A stretch of 64,000 bases of DNA from an uncultured Oscillospiraceae bacterium (GCA_910579125.1 CAJTTH010000003.1:16480-80479); one strand, 5' to 3'. Positions 24,242-33,007 are shown, counted from the stretch's first letter. The notes: generated by a model not told the origin, from the sequence alone. A program made the numbers and translations.

Positions 24242-26004
24242 TTGTCCTGTCCTTTGATAAGCGACAGCAGTCTCTGCGCCGCCCTGTCTGTAGTATATAT
24301 ATCGTTTCCTATGTCAATGCCCTTTTCGCGCAGTCTATGTGACAGGCGCGTTATCTGCGGCACGTCAAGTCCTATAGCGACAAGCTCGTCCGTGCGCTCG
24401 AAAACCTTGTCCGTTTCATCGTAGCAGAACACCTTGCCCTTGTTCATCACAAGCACCTTTGTCGCGAATTTCACGATATCCTCCATGGAATGGGAAACCA
24501 GCAGCACTGTTTTCCCCGAGTGCTCGTGATAGCGCTTTATCAGCGACAATATCTTATCTCTGCCCTTGGGGTCGAGACCTGCAGCGGGTTCGTCGAGTAT
24601 CAGCACCTCGGGATCCATTGCAAGAACGCCTGCGAGCGCCACCCGCCGCTGCTGTCCGCCCGACAGCTCGAACGGGGATTTTTCCAGTAAGTGGGAGATA
24701 CCCATACTCTCTGCTGCCGATTTTACGCGCGCGTCAAGCGCGTCGCCCGAGAGCCCCATATTTTTCGGTCCATAGGCGATATCCTTGGCTACCGTTTCCT
24801 CGAAAAGCTGATGCTCAGAGTACTGAAAGACTATACCGACCTTGAAGCGGATATCGCGGATATTTGCGTCCTTGCCCCAGATATCCTTGCCGTCAATGAA
24901 AACAAGCCCCGAGGTCGGCTTCACCAGACCATTCAAATGTTGTATCAGCGTGGATTTTCCGCTGCCCGTATGCCCGATAATGCCGACGAACTCCGCTTTG
25001 TTTACAGTTAAGTTCACATTGTCAACAGCGGTTTTCTCGAACGGCGTGCCTATGCTGTATTTATAGGTAAGATTTTCCAGCCGAGCCGCCTCTTCCCCGA
25101 TGCCGACTATCTTTGCGGCGACCGTCTTGGTCATATCGGCGGTTCTGCTTTTAAGCGGCAGCATTTCTATCGCCGCTGCGCACTCGTCCTCGAAAATAAT
25201 TTCCTCGGAAATACTTACGCCGCTTTTATGCAGCAATCCGCACAGCTCCGTGACCTGCGGAACGTCGAGACCTACCGACCGAAGCTCGTCCGCGCGCGCA
25301 AAAATTTTCCGCGGAACGTCGTCCATAAGCACCGAGCCTTTGTCCATAACGACAACGCGATCCGCCTGCGCCGCCTCGTCCATATAATGCGTTATCAGAA
25401 TAACGGTTATCCCCTGCTCCCTGTTTAGCCGTTTTATTGTTTTCATGACCTCGCGTCTTCCCTTTGGGTCGAGCATTGCGGTCGGTTCGTCCATGACGAT
25501 ACAGCGCGGCCGCATGGCGATTATGCCCGCGATCGCGATACGCTGCTTTTGTCCGCCCGAAAGCTGATGCGGCGCGTGCTCACGGAATTCATACATATCC
25601 ACTTGCTTCAGCGCGTCGTCAACACGGACGCGTATCTCCTCGGGCGGCACGCCGAGGTTTTCGGGCGCGAACGCAACGTCCTCCTCGACTATCGTCGCGA
25701 CAAGCTGATTGTCGGGGTTCTGGAACACCATTCCCACCGTCTGCCGTATATCGAACAGCCTGTTCTCGTCCGCCGTGTCTATCCCGTCTACCGTGACTTT
25801 TCCCGAGGTCGGGGTGAGTATCGCGTTGAAGTGCTTCGCGAGCGTCGACTTTCCGCAGCCGTTATGCCCGAGCACCGCCAGAAACTGCCCCTCGGGAACG
25901 CTAAGACTGACGTTCCGCAGTGCCGCCGACTGCTCGATTATCTTGCCGTCGTCGTCGCGGAGAATATAGTCATAGCACAGATTTTCCGTTTTTATAATGT
26001 CCAA
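24238..26004 (-). CDS. ecfA: Fused ECF transporter ATPases EcfA1-EcfA2
   Basis: One 588-residue chain holds both ATP-binding cassettes that power group II ECF importers. Half 1 (about 5-270) has Walker A GHNGCGKSTLA, signature LSGGQKQRIAIAG and DEPTAMLD; half 2 (about 315-585) has GHTGSGKSTLI, LSGGQQRRVALAG and DEPAAGLD. Each half ends with a parallel RSVGLDVPQVTEL or VAIGLDVPQITRL segment, the C-terminal dimerisation region of EcfA, so the fusion duplicates whole proteins. I start at TTG, eight bases after AGAGGA and four after the previous stop. Usually the two are separate genes. Confidence 0.92.
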   Translation of the reverse strand: MDIIKTENLCYDYILRDDDGKIIEQSAALRNVSLSVPEGQFLAVLGHNGCGKSTLAKHFNAILTPTSGKVTVDGIDTADENRLFDIRQTVGMVFQNPDNQLVATIVEEDVAFAPENLGVPPEEIRVRVDDALKQVDMYEFREHAPHQLSGGQKQRIAIAGIIAMRPRCIVMDEPTAMLDPKGRREVMKTIKRLNREQGITVILITHYMDEAAQADRVVVMDKGSVLMDDVPRKIFARADELRSVGLDVPQVTELCGLLHKSGVSISEEIIFEDECAAAIEMLPLKSRTADMTKTVAAKIVGIGEEAARLENLTYKYSIGTPFEKTAVDNVNLTVNKAEFVGIIGHTGSGKSTLIQHLNGLVKPTSGLVFIDGKDIWGKDANIRDIRFKVGIVFQYSEHQLFEETVAKDIAYGPKNMGLSGDALDARVKSAAESMGISHLLEKSPFELSGGQQRRVALAGVLAMDPEVLILDEPAAGLDPKGRDKILSLIKRYHEHSGKTVLLVSHSMEDIVKFATKVLVMNKGKVFCYDETDKVFERTDELVAIGLDVPQITRLSHRLREKGIDIGNDIYTTDRAAQRLLSLIKGQDK

Positions 26005-26008
26005 GTTC

Positions 26009-26500
26009 TCATTCCTCTTTTGTTCCGTCTTTATTTGTTTCAAGAACAACCTTTGTCATATTTCCGTCGTCGTCGATATAAAGGAAACCGACGAGATCGC
26101 CGTACATCAGCAGCAAATACGGGCTGATACTGTACCAGCCGTCATAATCACCAAGTACGTTCCCGAGTTCCCCCGAAACATATATCTCAAACGTTTCCGG
26201 ACTGCCCATCAAAAAGCATATCCATACCATTCGGCTGCTCAGCTCGTCCACAGAGACTTCCCTGTGCTCGGGAAAGCACTCGAGATCAAGCCGACCTGCA
26301 TTCGTAAAAGGCATTTCGTTAAGAATACCGTTAAGCATTTCCGTAGCGTTTTCATCGGCAAATGCGTATTTTTCTGTGAAGTTTTCGACACATTCGGCAA
26401 TACGCGCCCTTTCTTTTGCTATGCTGCGTTCCCATGCGGCTTTTTTGTGTAACTCGCGCAGCTCGTTCATTCTTGCGCGCTGTTCTTCCGTCAAGCCCAT
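26009..26500 (-). CDS. Hypothetical 163-residue acidic protein preceding ecfA
   Basis: The start follows AAAGGGAG with normal spacing; an upstream in-frame extension crosses the promoter. The first 65 residues are a charged helical region (QRARMNELRELHKKAAWERS), and the rest is a mixed domain rich in aromatic and acidic residues (LGDYDGWYSISPYLLL, VGFLYIDDDGN). No membrane segment or known motif. It ends four bases before the ecfA start and is first in this operon. Its style recalls small cytoplasmic proteins of the SMI1/immunity type, but I cannot assign it. Confidence 0.7.
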   Translation of the reverse strand: MGLTEEQRARMNELRELHKKAAWERSIAKERARIAECVENFTEKYAFADENATEMLNGILNEMPFTNAGRLDLECFPEHREVSVDELSSRMVWICFLMGSPETFEIYVSGELGNVLGDYDGWYSISPYLLLMYGDLVGFLYIDDDGNMTKVVLETNKDGTKEE

Positions 26501-26539
26501 TGCCGTTTCTCCCTTTCTGCATACAGCCATACATTTTAT

Positions 26540-26569
26540 ATTATACACCAAAGGATACATATAAGTCAA
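26540..26569 (-). promoter_or_regulatory. Promoter of the ecf-truA operon
   Basis: TTGACT, 18 bases, TATAAT on the minus strand, about 40 bases before the first gene. Confidence 0.75.
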
Positions 26570-26582
26570 GTGAAAATTTGAT

Positions 26583-26608
26583 AAAAAAGAGCCGACGACG
26601 CGGCTCTT
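26583..26608 (-). terminator. Terminator after the methyltransferase gene
   Basis: A perfect eight-pair stem AAGAGCCG/CGGCTCTT with an ACGACG loop, followed on the minus strand by six T. It separates the methyltransferase unit from the ecf operon. Confidence 0.85.
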
Positions 26609-26616
26609 ATGTAATA

Positions 26617-27483
26617 TCACTTAAAACTTACTATCGCGGTACTTCCGCAGGGCAGCGGCAGACCCGTCTGATTTACAGGCAAACCTATCTCCTCGGACAG
26701 CACCTCTATCGGGAAACGCTTTCCGACAGTCATTTGCAGCAGGTAGCTCATTATCGAAGCGGACAGTCCCGTAGTGTACGAGTTCAGCAGCACGAACAGC
26801 GGCTTGTCCGACAGCAGCGCCGTAATGTCCTCCATTAAGCCGAAAATGCTGTCCTCGAGCTTCCACATCTCGCCGTTTGTTCCGCGCCCGTAGCTCGGAG
26901 GGTCGAGGATAACGCCGTCGTAACGTGTGCCGCGGCGTATCTCGCGGCGAATGAATTTGTTAGCGTCGTCAACTATCCAGCGGATAGGCTTATCGTCAAG
27001 CCCCGAGATCTTTGCGTTGGTGCGCGCCCAATCGACCATTCCCTTTACCGCGTCGCAGTGGCAAACGCTCGCTCCCGCAGCCGCGCAAGCTAAAGTCGCG
27101 CCGCCCGTGTACGCGAACAGGTTCAGCACGTTTATCGGACGCTCCGCCGCGCGTATAATATCGCCGCAGTAATCCCAGTTGACCGCCTGTTCGGGGAACA
27201 GACCCGTGTGCTTGAACCCCGTAGGCTTCACCATAAATCGCAGTTCGCCGTAGCTTATCTGCCAGCTCTCGGGGAGCTTGCGGCGGTAATCCCAAGTACC
27301 GCCCCCCGATGATGAGCGGATATACCGCGCGTGCGCCGTTCCCCATTCAACGGCTTCGCCCTCATTTTTCCAGATTATCTGCGGATCAGGACGTATCAAA
27401 GTAACATCACCCCACCGCTCCAGCCGCTCGCCGTTGGCAGTATCGATAAGTTCATAGTCTATCCAGTTTTTGGAAACCCTCAT
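26617..27483 (-). CDS. Class I SAM-dependent methyltransferase (RlmI/Methyltrans_SAM-like)
   Basis: A 288-residue enzyme with the SAM motif VLNLFAYTGGATLACAAAG, an acidic residue after strand 2 (CHCDAVKGMVDWAR), and the catalytic-region DPPSYGRG motif typical of RlmI/RlmL-like RNA methyltransferases. It lacks the N-terminal PUA domain of RlmI but begins with a beta-rich segment (GERLERWGDVTLIRPDP). The likely substrate is 23S rRNA or another RNA base; the position cannot be inferred. Its ATG overlaps the stop of the DUF4375 gene. Confidence 0.85.
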   Translation of the reverse strand: MRVSKNWIDYELIDTANGERLERWGDVTLIRPDPQIIWKNEGEAVEWGTAHARYIRSSSGGGTWDYRRKLPESWQISYGELRFMVKPTGFKHTGLFPEQAVNWDYCGDIIRAAERPINVLNLFAYTGGATLACAAAGASVCHCDAVKGMVDWARTNAKISGLDDKPIRWIVDDANKFIRREIRRGTRYDGVILDPPSYGRGTNGEMWKLEDSIFGLMEDITALLSDKPLFVLLNSYTTGLSASIMSYLLQMTVGKRFPIEVLSEEIGLPVNQTGLPLPCGSTAIVSFK

Positions 27484-27860
27484 AAAATACCTCTGAATAT
27501 TTCTTCTTTGTTGTTCTCCACAAACTCCATAAGCAGCTCGCCAAGTGACGGTTCAAAATCGTAATACGCGTTATCGACTGTTTCGTAGCCGTCCTCGTCA
27601 CCGTCGTCTCGCTCCTTTTCCTCCAATGCTTTTTGAAAATTGTCGGCAATCTCCTTATACCCGATAAGATTTATCGCGGAGATAAGCTCCCCGGGAACAG
27701 TTTCGGGATAGCAGTCAAAATATCCGCTGTGACCGCCGCTCTGCATTTCCGCGTCATACCAAAAGCACAACACAGCCGCCCGCTGAATTTCGGACAGCTC
27801 GTCCCTGCCTGTTACCTCATCTATGAACCTGTTCCAACGCTTGTCTTTTTCAGATAACAT
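27480..27860 (-). CDS. DUF4375 (DMP19-like) small protein
   Basis: A 126-residue acidic, helical protein. The block AAVLCFWYDAEMQSGGHSGYF, followed by NLIGYKEIADNF, matches the DUF4375/DMP19 pattern (W-x-D-x-E-x-x-x-GGH/F-x-x-YF). DMP19 is a DNA mimic in Neisseria; other members occur among polymorphic-toxin immunity proteins. The acidic run ERDDGDEDGYETVDN fits a nucleic-acid-mimic surface but proves nothing. It overlaps the methyltransferase start by ATGA. Confidence 0.65.
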   Translation of the reverse strand: MLSEKDKRWNRFIDEVTGRDELSEIQRAAVLCFWYDAEMQSGGHSGYFDCYPETVPGELISAINLIGYKEIADNFQKALEEKERDDGDEDGYETVDNAYYDFEPSLGELLMEFVENNKEEIFRGIL

Positions 27861-27874
27861 CTCTTCCTCCTAAT

Positions 27875-28834
27875 TTACATAACTGCCGCTCTCCCGTTCG
27901 GATATTCGCCATCCCAACCGCACGGAAAATAACCGTCACGATAAATGTCAAGCAGTTCGGTAAAAAATCCCGTTATGTTCAGCGCCTTTTCCACAGCCGC
28001 CCAACACAAATCGCGCTTTGCCATATCAACGATTTCCTCGTCAAGTGCATTTTCCTCCTCAAGACCTGCGCGCTCTTTGAAAGCCTGAAATTCACGCCAA
28101 ATATCGCCGTCTAAAGCCAATGAAACTGTCTCAAAAATATCGTCAACCGCGTCATCTCCGATCATCTTATCCGCCATTTTTTCCAAAATACAAATCGGCG
28201 GTTCCCAGACGCTTAAATAATTTTCGTTCCAGTTGTCGTAAGCATCATACACAGAGCGCACAAGCAGATACTTTTCCGTCGGAACTCCGCCGTTTTTAAA
28301 CCACTTAATCGACCTTACCTCCTCGATAAAACATTCGGAAACGCTCCGTTTAAGATATTCGTCCAACAACTCATACGAAACGCTGCCCTTACCGTGAACC
28401 ATATTTATCGCATTCTCAACAGAAACCCACTCCGCGCTGTCGACCTCTCCCGAGAGCGTAAACTCCGATTTTTTCGCGTGAGCGATAAAGCCGATCATCA
28501 TCATTCCCCTTTTCGCGAACCAATATGTTCCGACAAGACGGCTGTCCGTAAGCTCGATTCCTATCTCCTCGGCGACCTCGCGGCGCGCGGTTTCCTCGGC
28601 GCTCTCGCCGGGCTTGACGTACCCCGAAACGAGCACGCGATGTTCCGTCGACATATAGTCCTGCTGCAACAGCGCAACCTCGCCGTATTCATTAACGACG
28701 AGCACTATCACTGCGCTTGAAAACATATCGAACCACGGTCGTCCGCAGCGTTCGCAGAACGGTACTTCGCCCTCGTCGCCGATAGGCTTCATTATCAGAT
28801 TTTCCCCGCAATCGGGGCAGAATTTGAAACGCAT
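27875..28834 (-). CDS. NUDIX hydrolase with N-terminal zinc ribbon and unknown C-terminal domain
   Basis: A 319-residue protein in three parts: a zinc ribbon (CPDCG at 6, CERCG near 27) as in NudC; a NUDIX domain at about 36-170 with the full box GYVKPGESAEETARREVAEE followed by IG; and a ~130-residue helical domain ending GYFPCGWDGEYPNGR. NUDIX enzymes cleave nucleoside diphosphates linked to other groups; NudC acts on NADH and NAD-capped RNA. The C-terminal part is not NUDIX and resembles small stand-alone cytoplasmic proteins of accessory loci. It is followed at 14 bases by DUF4375 and preceded by an MBL protein, in one operon. Confidence 0.82.
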   Translation of the reverse strand: MRFKFCPDCGENLIMKPIGDEGEVPFCERCGRPWFDMFSSAVIVLVVNEYGEVALLQQDYMSTEHRVLVSGYVKPGESAEETARREVAEEIGIELTDSRLVGTYWFAKRGMMMIGFIAHAKKSEFTLSGEVDSAEWVSVENAINMVHGKGSVSYELLDEYLKRSVSECFIEEVRSIKWFKNGGVPTEKYLLVRSVYDAYDNWNENYLSVWEPPICILEKMADKMIGDDAVDDIFETVSLALDGDIWREFQAFKERAGLEEENALDEEIVDMAKRDLCWAAVEKALNITGFFTELLDIYRDGYFPCGWDGEYPNGRAAVM

Positions 28835-28837
28835 AGT

Positions 28838-29413
28838 TCACCTCATCATTTTCTCGTTCGCGTGACCGTAATGTATTGTCACAGGAGCATAGCTTAATAT
28901 CTGCTCCCAATCCCGCTGCAATACCGTATTGTTTTCATAAGCGCCAATAAATTCAAACGGCTCGAGATCTCCGACAAAGCAGTTGCCGTCGTCCAGAATA
29001 ACGGCAGCACCGTCGCTGCTGTGACTTTTTGTCGGGATTATCCCGCCGCTTATTCCAAGCCCGCGAAGAAATTCTCGGCTGTCCTCGCAGGCGATAACAA
29101 CGGCTTTGCTTTCGTCGATCGGCATATAATTCAGCCGAGGGTCACGTTGAAATATCCCGTCCGAAAAGTGAACGTATTCCGACTGGTGCTTCATCAGCAA
29201 CAATTTAACGTCAAGCTCCATCAATTCGCTTACCAGCCCGATGTGATCGGGGTGGTAATGCGTAGCGAAAACGTATTTTATATCCGCGACGGATATTCCG
29301 CTTTTCTTTATTTCCTTGTAAAACGCGGAAAGCGTTCCCGCGTAATCGGTATCAATAAGCAATCCGTTGACAAAGTAGGTGTTAGTGTTTCCGTATTTCA
29401 GTTTTGTTAGCAT
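28838..29413 (-). CDS. Metallo-beta-lactamase fold hydrolase
   Basis: A 191-residue compact MBL protein. The metal motif is ATHYHPDHIG; a second His appears in TKSHSSDGAAV, Asp in CFVGDLEPF and the last His in TIHYGHANE. It starts TKLKYGNTNTYFVNGLLIDT, a typical MBL N-terminus. The substrate is unknown; such short members include thiolesterases and phosphodiesterases. Three bases separate it from the NUDIX gene. Confidence 0.85.
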   Translation of the reverse strand: MLTKLKYGNTNTYFVNGLLIDTDYAGTLSAFYKEIKKSGISVADIKYVFATHYHPDHIGLVSELMELDVKLLLMKHQSEYVHFSDGIFQRDPRLNYMPIDESKAVVIACEDSREFLRGLGISGGIIPTKSHSSDGAAVILDDGNCFVGDLEPFEFIGAYENNTVLQRDWEQILSYAPVTIHYGHANEKMMR

Positions 29414-29439
29414 TTTTCCTCCGACCTTGCGGAACTATC

Positions 29440-29940
29440 TCAATTATTGCATATATGGCAGCCGAAACAGGACCGCAGCACACCGTGCTTTTCACATCTC
29501 GGAAAACCGCATAATACGGGATCGTCCTTATCAGCCGCCGATATCCATTCTCCCAATGCGTTCGGGAGAACGCACTCGGCGTTCAGTTTTGAGATCATCT
29601 TCAAAAATTCTTGCAGTACGGGAAAAAGCATATCCTCATCGGGCGTATAATCCAACTTGTCCCAATCGGTTCTGTTTTGCGCAAGCTCAACGGTTTTCAG
29701 CAGAAATTGACGGTTTTTCTCGAAACGCGCGATATTCCATGGAATTTCGCGAATATCAAAGCCCACCGTTCCGATACCGACCTTGCTCTGATCCTTTTCC
29801 GCAAGCCACACGATAAGCCGCTTTTCGTCAACGGTCCGCGCGAGCCGCGAGCCGCTCAGCACAAGCACATCGATTAACACGTCAGTCAATCCGTTGCTCA
29901 TGCAAATCGTTTCGGAATTAAGAGCGATCATATTGCTCAC
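29440..29940 (-). CDS. Hypothetical 166-residue protein with Cys/His-rich tail
   Basis: Unrecognised. The first 60 residues are strand-like (LIDVLVLSGSRLAR, EKRLIVWLAEKDQSKVGIGT), the middle is helical (RFEKNRQFLLKTVELAQ), and the tail holds a compact metal-site candidate, CGFPRCEKHGVLRSCFGC, followed by HICNN, with five Cys and two His. It sits between a frameshifted WapI-like gene and an MBL hydrolase. Hydrophilic, no signal peptide. A small zinc-binding adaptor or immunity-type protein is possible. Confidence 0.65.
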   Translation of the reverse strand: MSNMIALNSETICMSNGLTDVLIDVLVLSGSRLARTVDEKRLIVWLAEKDQSKVGIGTVGFDIREIPWNIARFEKNRQFLLKTVELAQNRTDWDKLDYTPDEDMLFPVLQEFLKMISKLNAECVLPNALGEWISAADKDDPVLCGFPRCEKHGVLRSCFGCHICNN

Positions 29941-29966
29941 CGTTCGTACTCCCTTAATATTTCCTT

Positions 29967-30358
29967 TTAAACCTTGATAAATGGCAGCAATGCCGTTTGA
30001 TCCGAATCAAACTCAAACTCCATCGTGTGCGTAAAATTCGTGATAGTGCCGCAAACAGTGATCTGTCCCGTCTTTTCCATTATAAGCTCGATCTCCTGTT
30101 CATAGCCTATAAGACTTTCCGGCTTTACGTAATTGCGCTTAAAAGCATACATTTCATCAACTTCGTCCGCAAATTGCCAAATCTGCTTGACGTCGCACTC
30201 AAAGTCGCCGACACCTGCAAATTTGCCGTTCATGCTTTGAACGTTCAGATCAAACAAAGAATTGTACTGATTTCCTCTTGCAGCCTCCTCGGGCCGGCAC
30301 CTGAAATTCGCTATTTCAAGGAAGTTTTCGCCAAATTCAAGCCGCCGTTCATAATCAT
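29967..30358 (-). pseudogene. WapI-family immunity-like gene, frameshifted near its start
   Basis: About 120 codons read NFLEIANFRCRPEEAARGNQ, later GKFAGVGDFECDVKQIWQF, and end HTMEFEFDSDQTALLPFI, a layout I associate with WapI-type immunity proteins. However, the only ribosome site (GGAGG) and ATG, which overlaps the ruvB stop as TAATG, open a different frame that stops after 15 codons (MIMNGGLNLAKTSLK). Restoring one base in GGCGGC would join MIMNGG to LEFGENFLEI. The total length of 392 bases, one short of a multiple of three, agrees. Translation from a non-ATG codon is the alternative. Confidence 0.55.
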
Positions 30359-31413
30359 TAAATATCCTCCAGCGTCTGCTGTCCGTCCTGCAAAATGCCG
30401 AGATGACGGTAGGCGAGCGAGGTCGCGACACGTCCGCGCGGCGTTTTCGCGACAAACCCGAGCTGCATAAGATACGGCTCGCACACGTCCTCAAGCGTGA
30501 CCGCCTCCTCGTTCAGCGCGGACGCGAGCGTGGAAAGCCCCACGGGACCGCCGTTGTAGCCCTTTATCATCATTTCGAGCATACGCCTGTCAAGGCTGTC
30601 AAGCCCAAGCTCATCTATTTCCAGTTTTTGTAAGGCAATATCCGCTATCTCACGCGTTATCCTACCGTTTCCGAGAACCTCCGCGAAATCGCGGACGCGT
30701 TTAAGCAGACGGTTCGCGATACGGGGAGTGCCGCGCGAGCGCCGCGCAATCTCCATAGCGCCGTCCTTCATGCACGGTATTCCGAGTATGACCGCCGACC
30801 TCTGCACGATATCGCAGAGCTGCTCGTGAGTATACAGCTCCAACCGTTGCACCACTCCGAAACGGTCGCGGAGCGGCGCGGAAAGCTGCCCCGAACGCGT
30901 TGTAGCCCCGATAAGCGTGAACTTAGGTAAGTCAATGCGGATAGAACGCGCCGCAGGGCCGTTTCCCATGACGATATCCAGTGCGTAGTCCTCCATTGCG
31001 GGATAGAGGACTTCCTCCACCTGCCTCGAAAGCCGATGTATCTCGTCAATAAACAGCACGTCGTTCGCCTGTAAATTCGTCAGCAGCGCCGCCAGATCGC
31101 CCGCCTTTTCGATAGCGGGACCCGACGTTATGCGGATATTCACGCCCATTTCCGCCGCGATAATGCACGACAGCGTGGTCTTTCCAAGTCCGGGAGGTCC
31201 GTACAGAAGAACATGATCGAGACATTCCCCGCGCTTTTTCGCCGCCTCGATATATATTGCCATATTCTCCTTGACCTTGTCCTGTCCTATGTACTCGGCA
31301 AGGGTTTTCGGACGTAGCGTCAGATCGGTCTCGCTGTCCGCTTCGTTAAATGACGGTTCGACAATACGGTCGTTGGCGTTAAAATCGAACTCGTCGTTTG
31401 ACATTTCTAACAT
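30358..31413 (-). CDS. ruvB: Holliday junction branch migration ATPase RuvB
   Basis: AAA+ motor that, with RuvA, drives branch migration of Holliday junctions. The 351 residues contain Walker A GPPGLGKTTL, Walker B FIDEIHRL, the RuvA-binding beta-hairpin region, sensor GATTRSGQL and the C-terminal winged helix (PRGRVATSLAYRHLG). Length is typical. AAAGGT precedes the ATG. The start lies 13 bases after the histidine phosphatase stop, so ruvB belongs to the interrupted ruvC-ruvA unit. Confidence 0.97.
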   Translation of the reverse strand: MLEMSNDEFDFNANDRIVEPSFNEADSETDLTLRPKTLAEYIGQDKVKENMAIYIEAAKKRGECLDHVLLYGPPGLGKTTLSCIIAAEMGVNIRITSGPAIEKAGDLAALLTNLQANDVLFIDEIHRLSRQVEEVLYPAMEDYALDIVMGNGPAARSIRIDLPKFTLIGATTRSGQLSAPLRDRFGVVQRLELYTHEQLCDIVQRSAVILGIPCMKDGAMEIARRSRGTPRIANRLLKRVRDFAEVLGNGRITREIADIALQKLEIDELGLDSLDRRMLEMMIKGYNGGPVGLSTLASALNEEAVTLEDVCEPYLMQLGFVAKTPRGRVATSLAYRHLGILQDGQQTLEDI

Positions 31414-31426
31414 TTCGGATTACCTT

Positions 31427-32008
31427 TCAGTACTTATATTCTTTGTGAATTATCAATTCGACCTGATAATTCACCGGCGTATCTCCCTCAAAATCCAGCC
31501 GTATCACAAACGGCATAAAGTTTACTATCTTCTTGAAGCATTCAAAATCATACTGCGGATAGTAATAGTTCAGCATAGTTGAAAGCGCCGTGCCGTGAGT
31601 CGCCACCGCGATATTTTTACCCTCGTGCTCCGACAGCAGATTTTTCAGAGTGCGGATATTGCGCTCCTGTACCTCACGCAGACACTCGCCGCCCTTGATA
31701 TGGTAATCGAAATCCGCCCACTGCTTTTCGACAAACTCAAAAAAATTATCGCCTTGCCAGCCGCCCGCGCTGCGTTCCCGCAAATCCTCATATACGTTTA
31801 TCTCCAGACCCGCAAGCTCCGCGAAATGCGAGACCGTATCGACCGCCCTTACATACGGGCTTGACGCTATGCAGGAGATCTCCCTGTCGGCAAGCAGCCG
31901 AGAAACCGCCTTACTGTCACGGCGGCCGTCGTCGGTGAGAGGTCTCGCGCGGCTGTCGCGAACCGTATTGTCCGACTGCGCGTGCCGTACAAAATAAACC
32001 TTGGTCAT
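31427..32008 (-). CDS. Histidine phosphatase superfamily protein
   Basis: A 193-residue phosphoglycerate-mutase-like enzyme. The catalytic motif VRHAQSDN lies at about 7-14, with the second Arg in SSPYVRAVDT, Glu in LRERSAGGW and the second His in VATHGTALS. Members dephosphorylate sugar phosphates, nucleotides or proteins; the substrate is not evident. It is inserted in the ruv operon between the TPR protein and ruvB. Confidence 0.88.
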   Translation of the reverse strand: MTKVYFVRHAQSDNTVRDSRARPLTDDGRRDSKAVSRLLADREISCIASSPYVRAVDTVSHFAELAGLEINVYEDLRERSAGGWQGDNFFEFVEKQWADFDYHIKGGECLREVQERNIRTLKNLLSEHEGKNIAVATHGTALSTMLNYYYPQYDFECFKKIVNFMPFVIRLDFEGDTPVNYQVELIIHKEYKY

Positions 32009-32035
32009 TTCAAATCTCCTCTTAAATATGACAAA

Positions 32036-32974
32036 TCAATTGTCAAGAGCATTACGTCCTCCCGAATGAACATCAGGTCCGTCAGACGGCTTTTCAATCT
32101 TGCGGAAATACATCGTCGGCAGATCGCCGCCCGTAAACTTTGTTTCATTAAAGCTGAGCATCGCGTTGATACGGCGGTTAAGCTCGTCGGGGTCTTTAAA
32201 GCCGCAAAGCTGCGACTTTCTGCACTCCTCCTCCGCTTTTTCACGGTCGCCTTGAAGCGCGTAATAATCCGCAAGTTCCGCATGACAAAGCGGGTGATTT
32301 TCGTTTATCTTGACAAGCTGCTGAAGCGTTTCAAAAGCCTCCGCGTCCTGCCCGCGTATAAGCTGTATCTGCGCTATACTGAAATACGAATAGCCGTTGT
32401 TCGGGTCGTAGCGGAGCGCCTGTTCAAAGCAGTACAGCGCCTGATCGAGCTTGCCGTCCGCAAAATACGCATGACCGAGCCGCGACTGCGCGTCGGGGTT
32501 ATCGGGGGAAAACTCGACCGATTTGCGGTAGCACCACAGCATCTTGGATTCGTTGTCCATTGCCTCATACAGGCGGATAAGCCATTCAACGCAAAACATC
32601 TGGTTCTGGCGCACGTCCGAGTGCGCAAGAGCCTGCTGAAGATACTCCTCCGCCTGCGGATATTTGCCGTCCATTATCGCGTAGATTCCTTTATAGGCTA
32701 GCTTTGCGGTCTCGTCGTGACGCATTATTTTAATTCCGTCCTTGCCGAGAGCACGAATAGCGGCGTTCCTTCTGTTGTGATAAGGCATCACGATATTCGC
32801 GAGAATAAATGTTGTCAGCGACATAAGCGCCGCTATCCCGAACATCCAGCCCACCGTTCCCAGAAAAGGAACATCGTCGGGGTAATAAAAAAACATTATC
32901 GCAACGCCGACACCGCAGCCGACAATAAACATCAGCAGCGCGTTTAAGCCTTTCTTATCTTTTTCGTTTTTCAT
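32036..32974 (-). CDS. Membrane-anchored TPR protein
   Basis: A 312-residue protein with two N-terminal membrane helices (about residues 11-30 and 38-62) and at least four to five tetratricopeptide repeats between about 85 and 265, for example QAEEYLQQALAHSD, ARLGHAYFADGKLDQALYCF-type units and EAFETLQQLVKINENHP. TPRs mediate protein contacts. The partner is unknown; its place between ruvA and the phosphatase gives no clear role in recombination. Confidence 0.85.
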   Translation of the reverse strand: MKNEKDKKGLNALLMFIVGCGVGVAIMFFYYPDDVPFLGTVGWMFGIAALMSLTTFILANIVMPYHNRRNAAIRALGKDGIKIMRHDETAKLAYKGIYAIMDGKYPQAEEYLQQALAHSDVRQNQMFCVEWLIRLYEAMDNESKMLWCYRKSVEFSPDNPDAQSRLGHAYFADGKLDQALYCFEQALRYDPNNGYSYFSIAQIQLIRGQDAEAFETLQQLVKINENHPLCHAELADYYALQGDREKAEEECRKSQLCGFKDPDELNRRINAMLSFNETKFTGGDLPTMYFRKIEKPSDGPDVHSGGRNALDN

Positions 32975-33007
32975 CGTTGTTATGTAATAACCTCCTTACG
33001 CTCGTTG

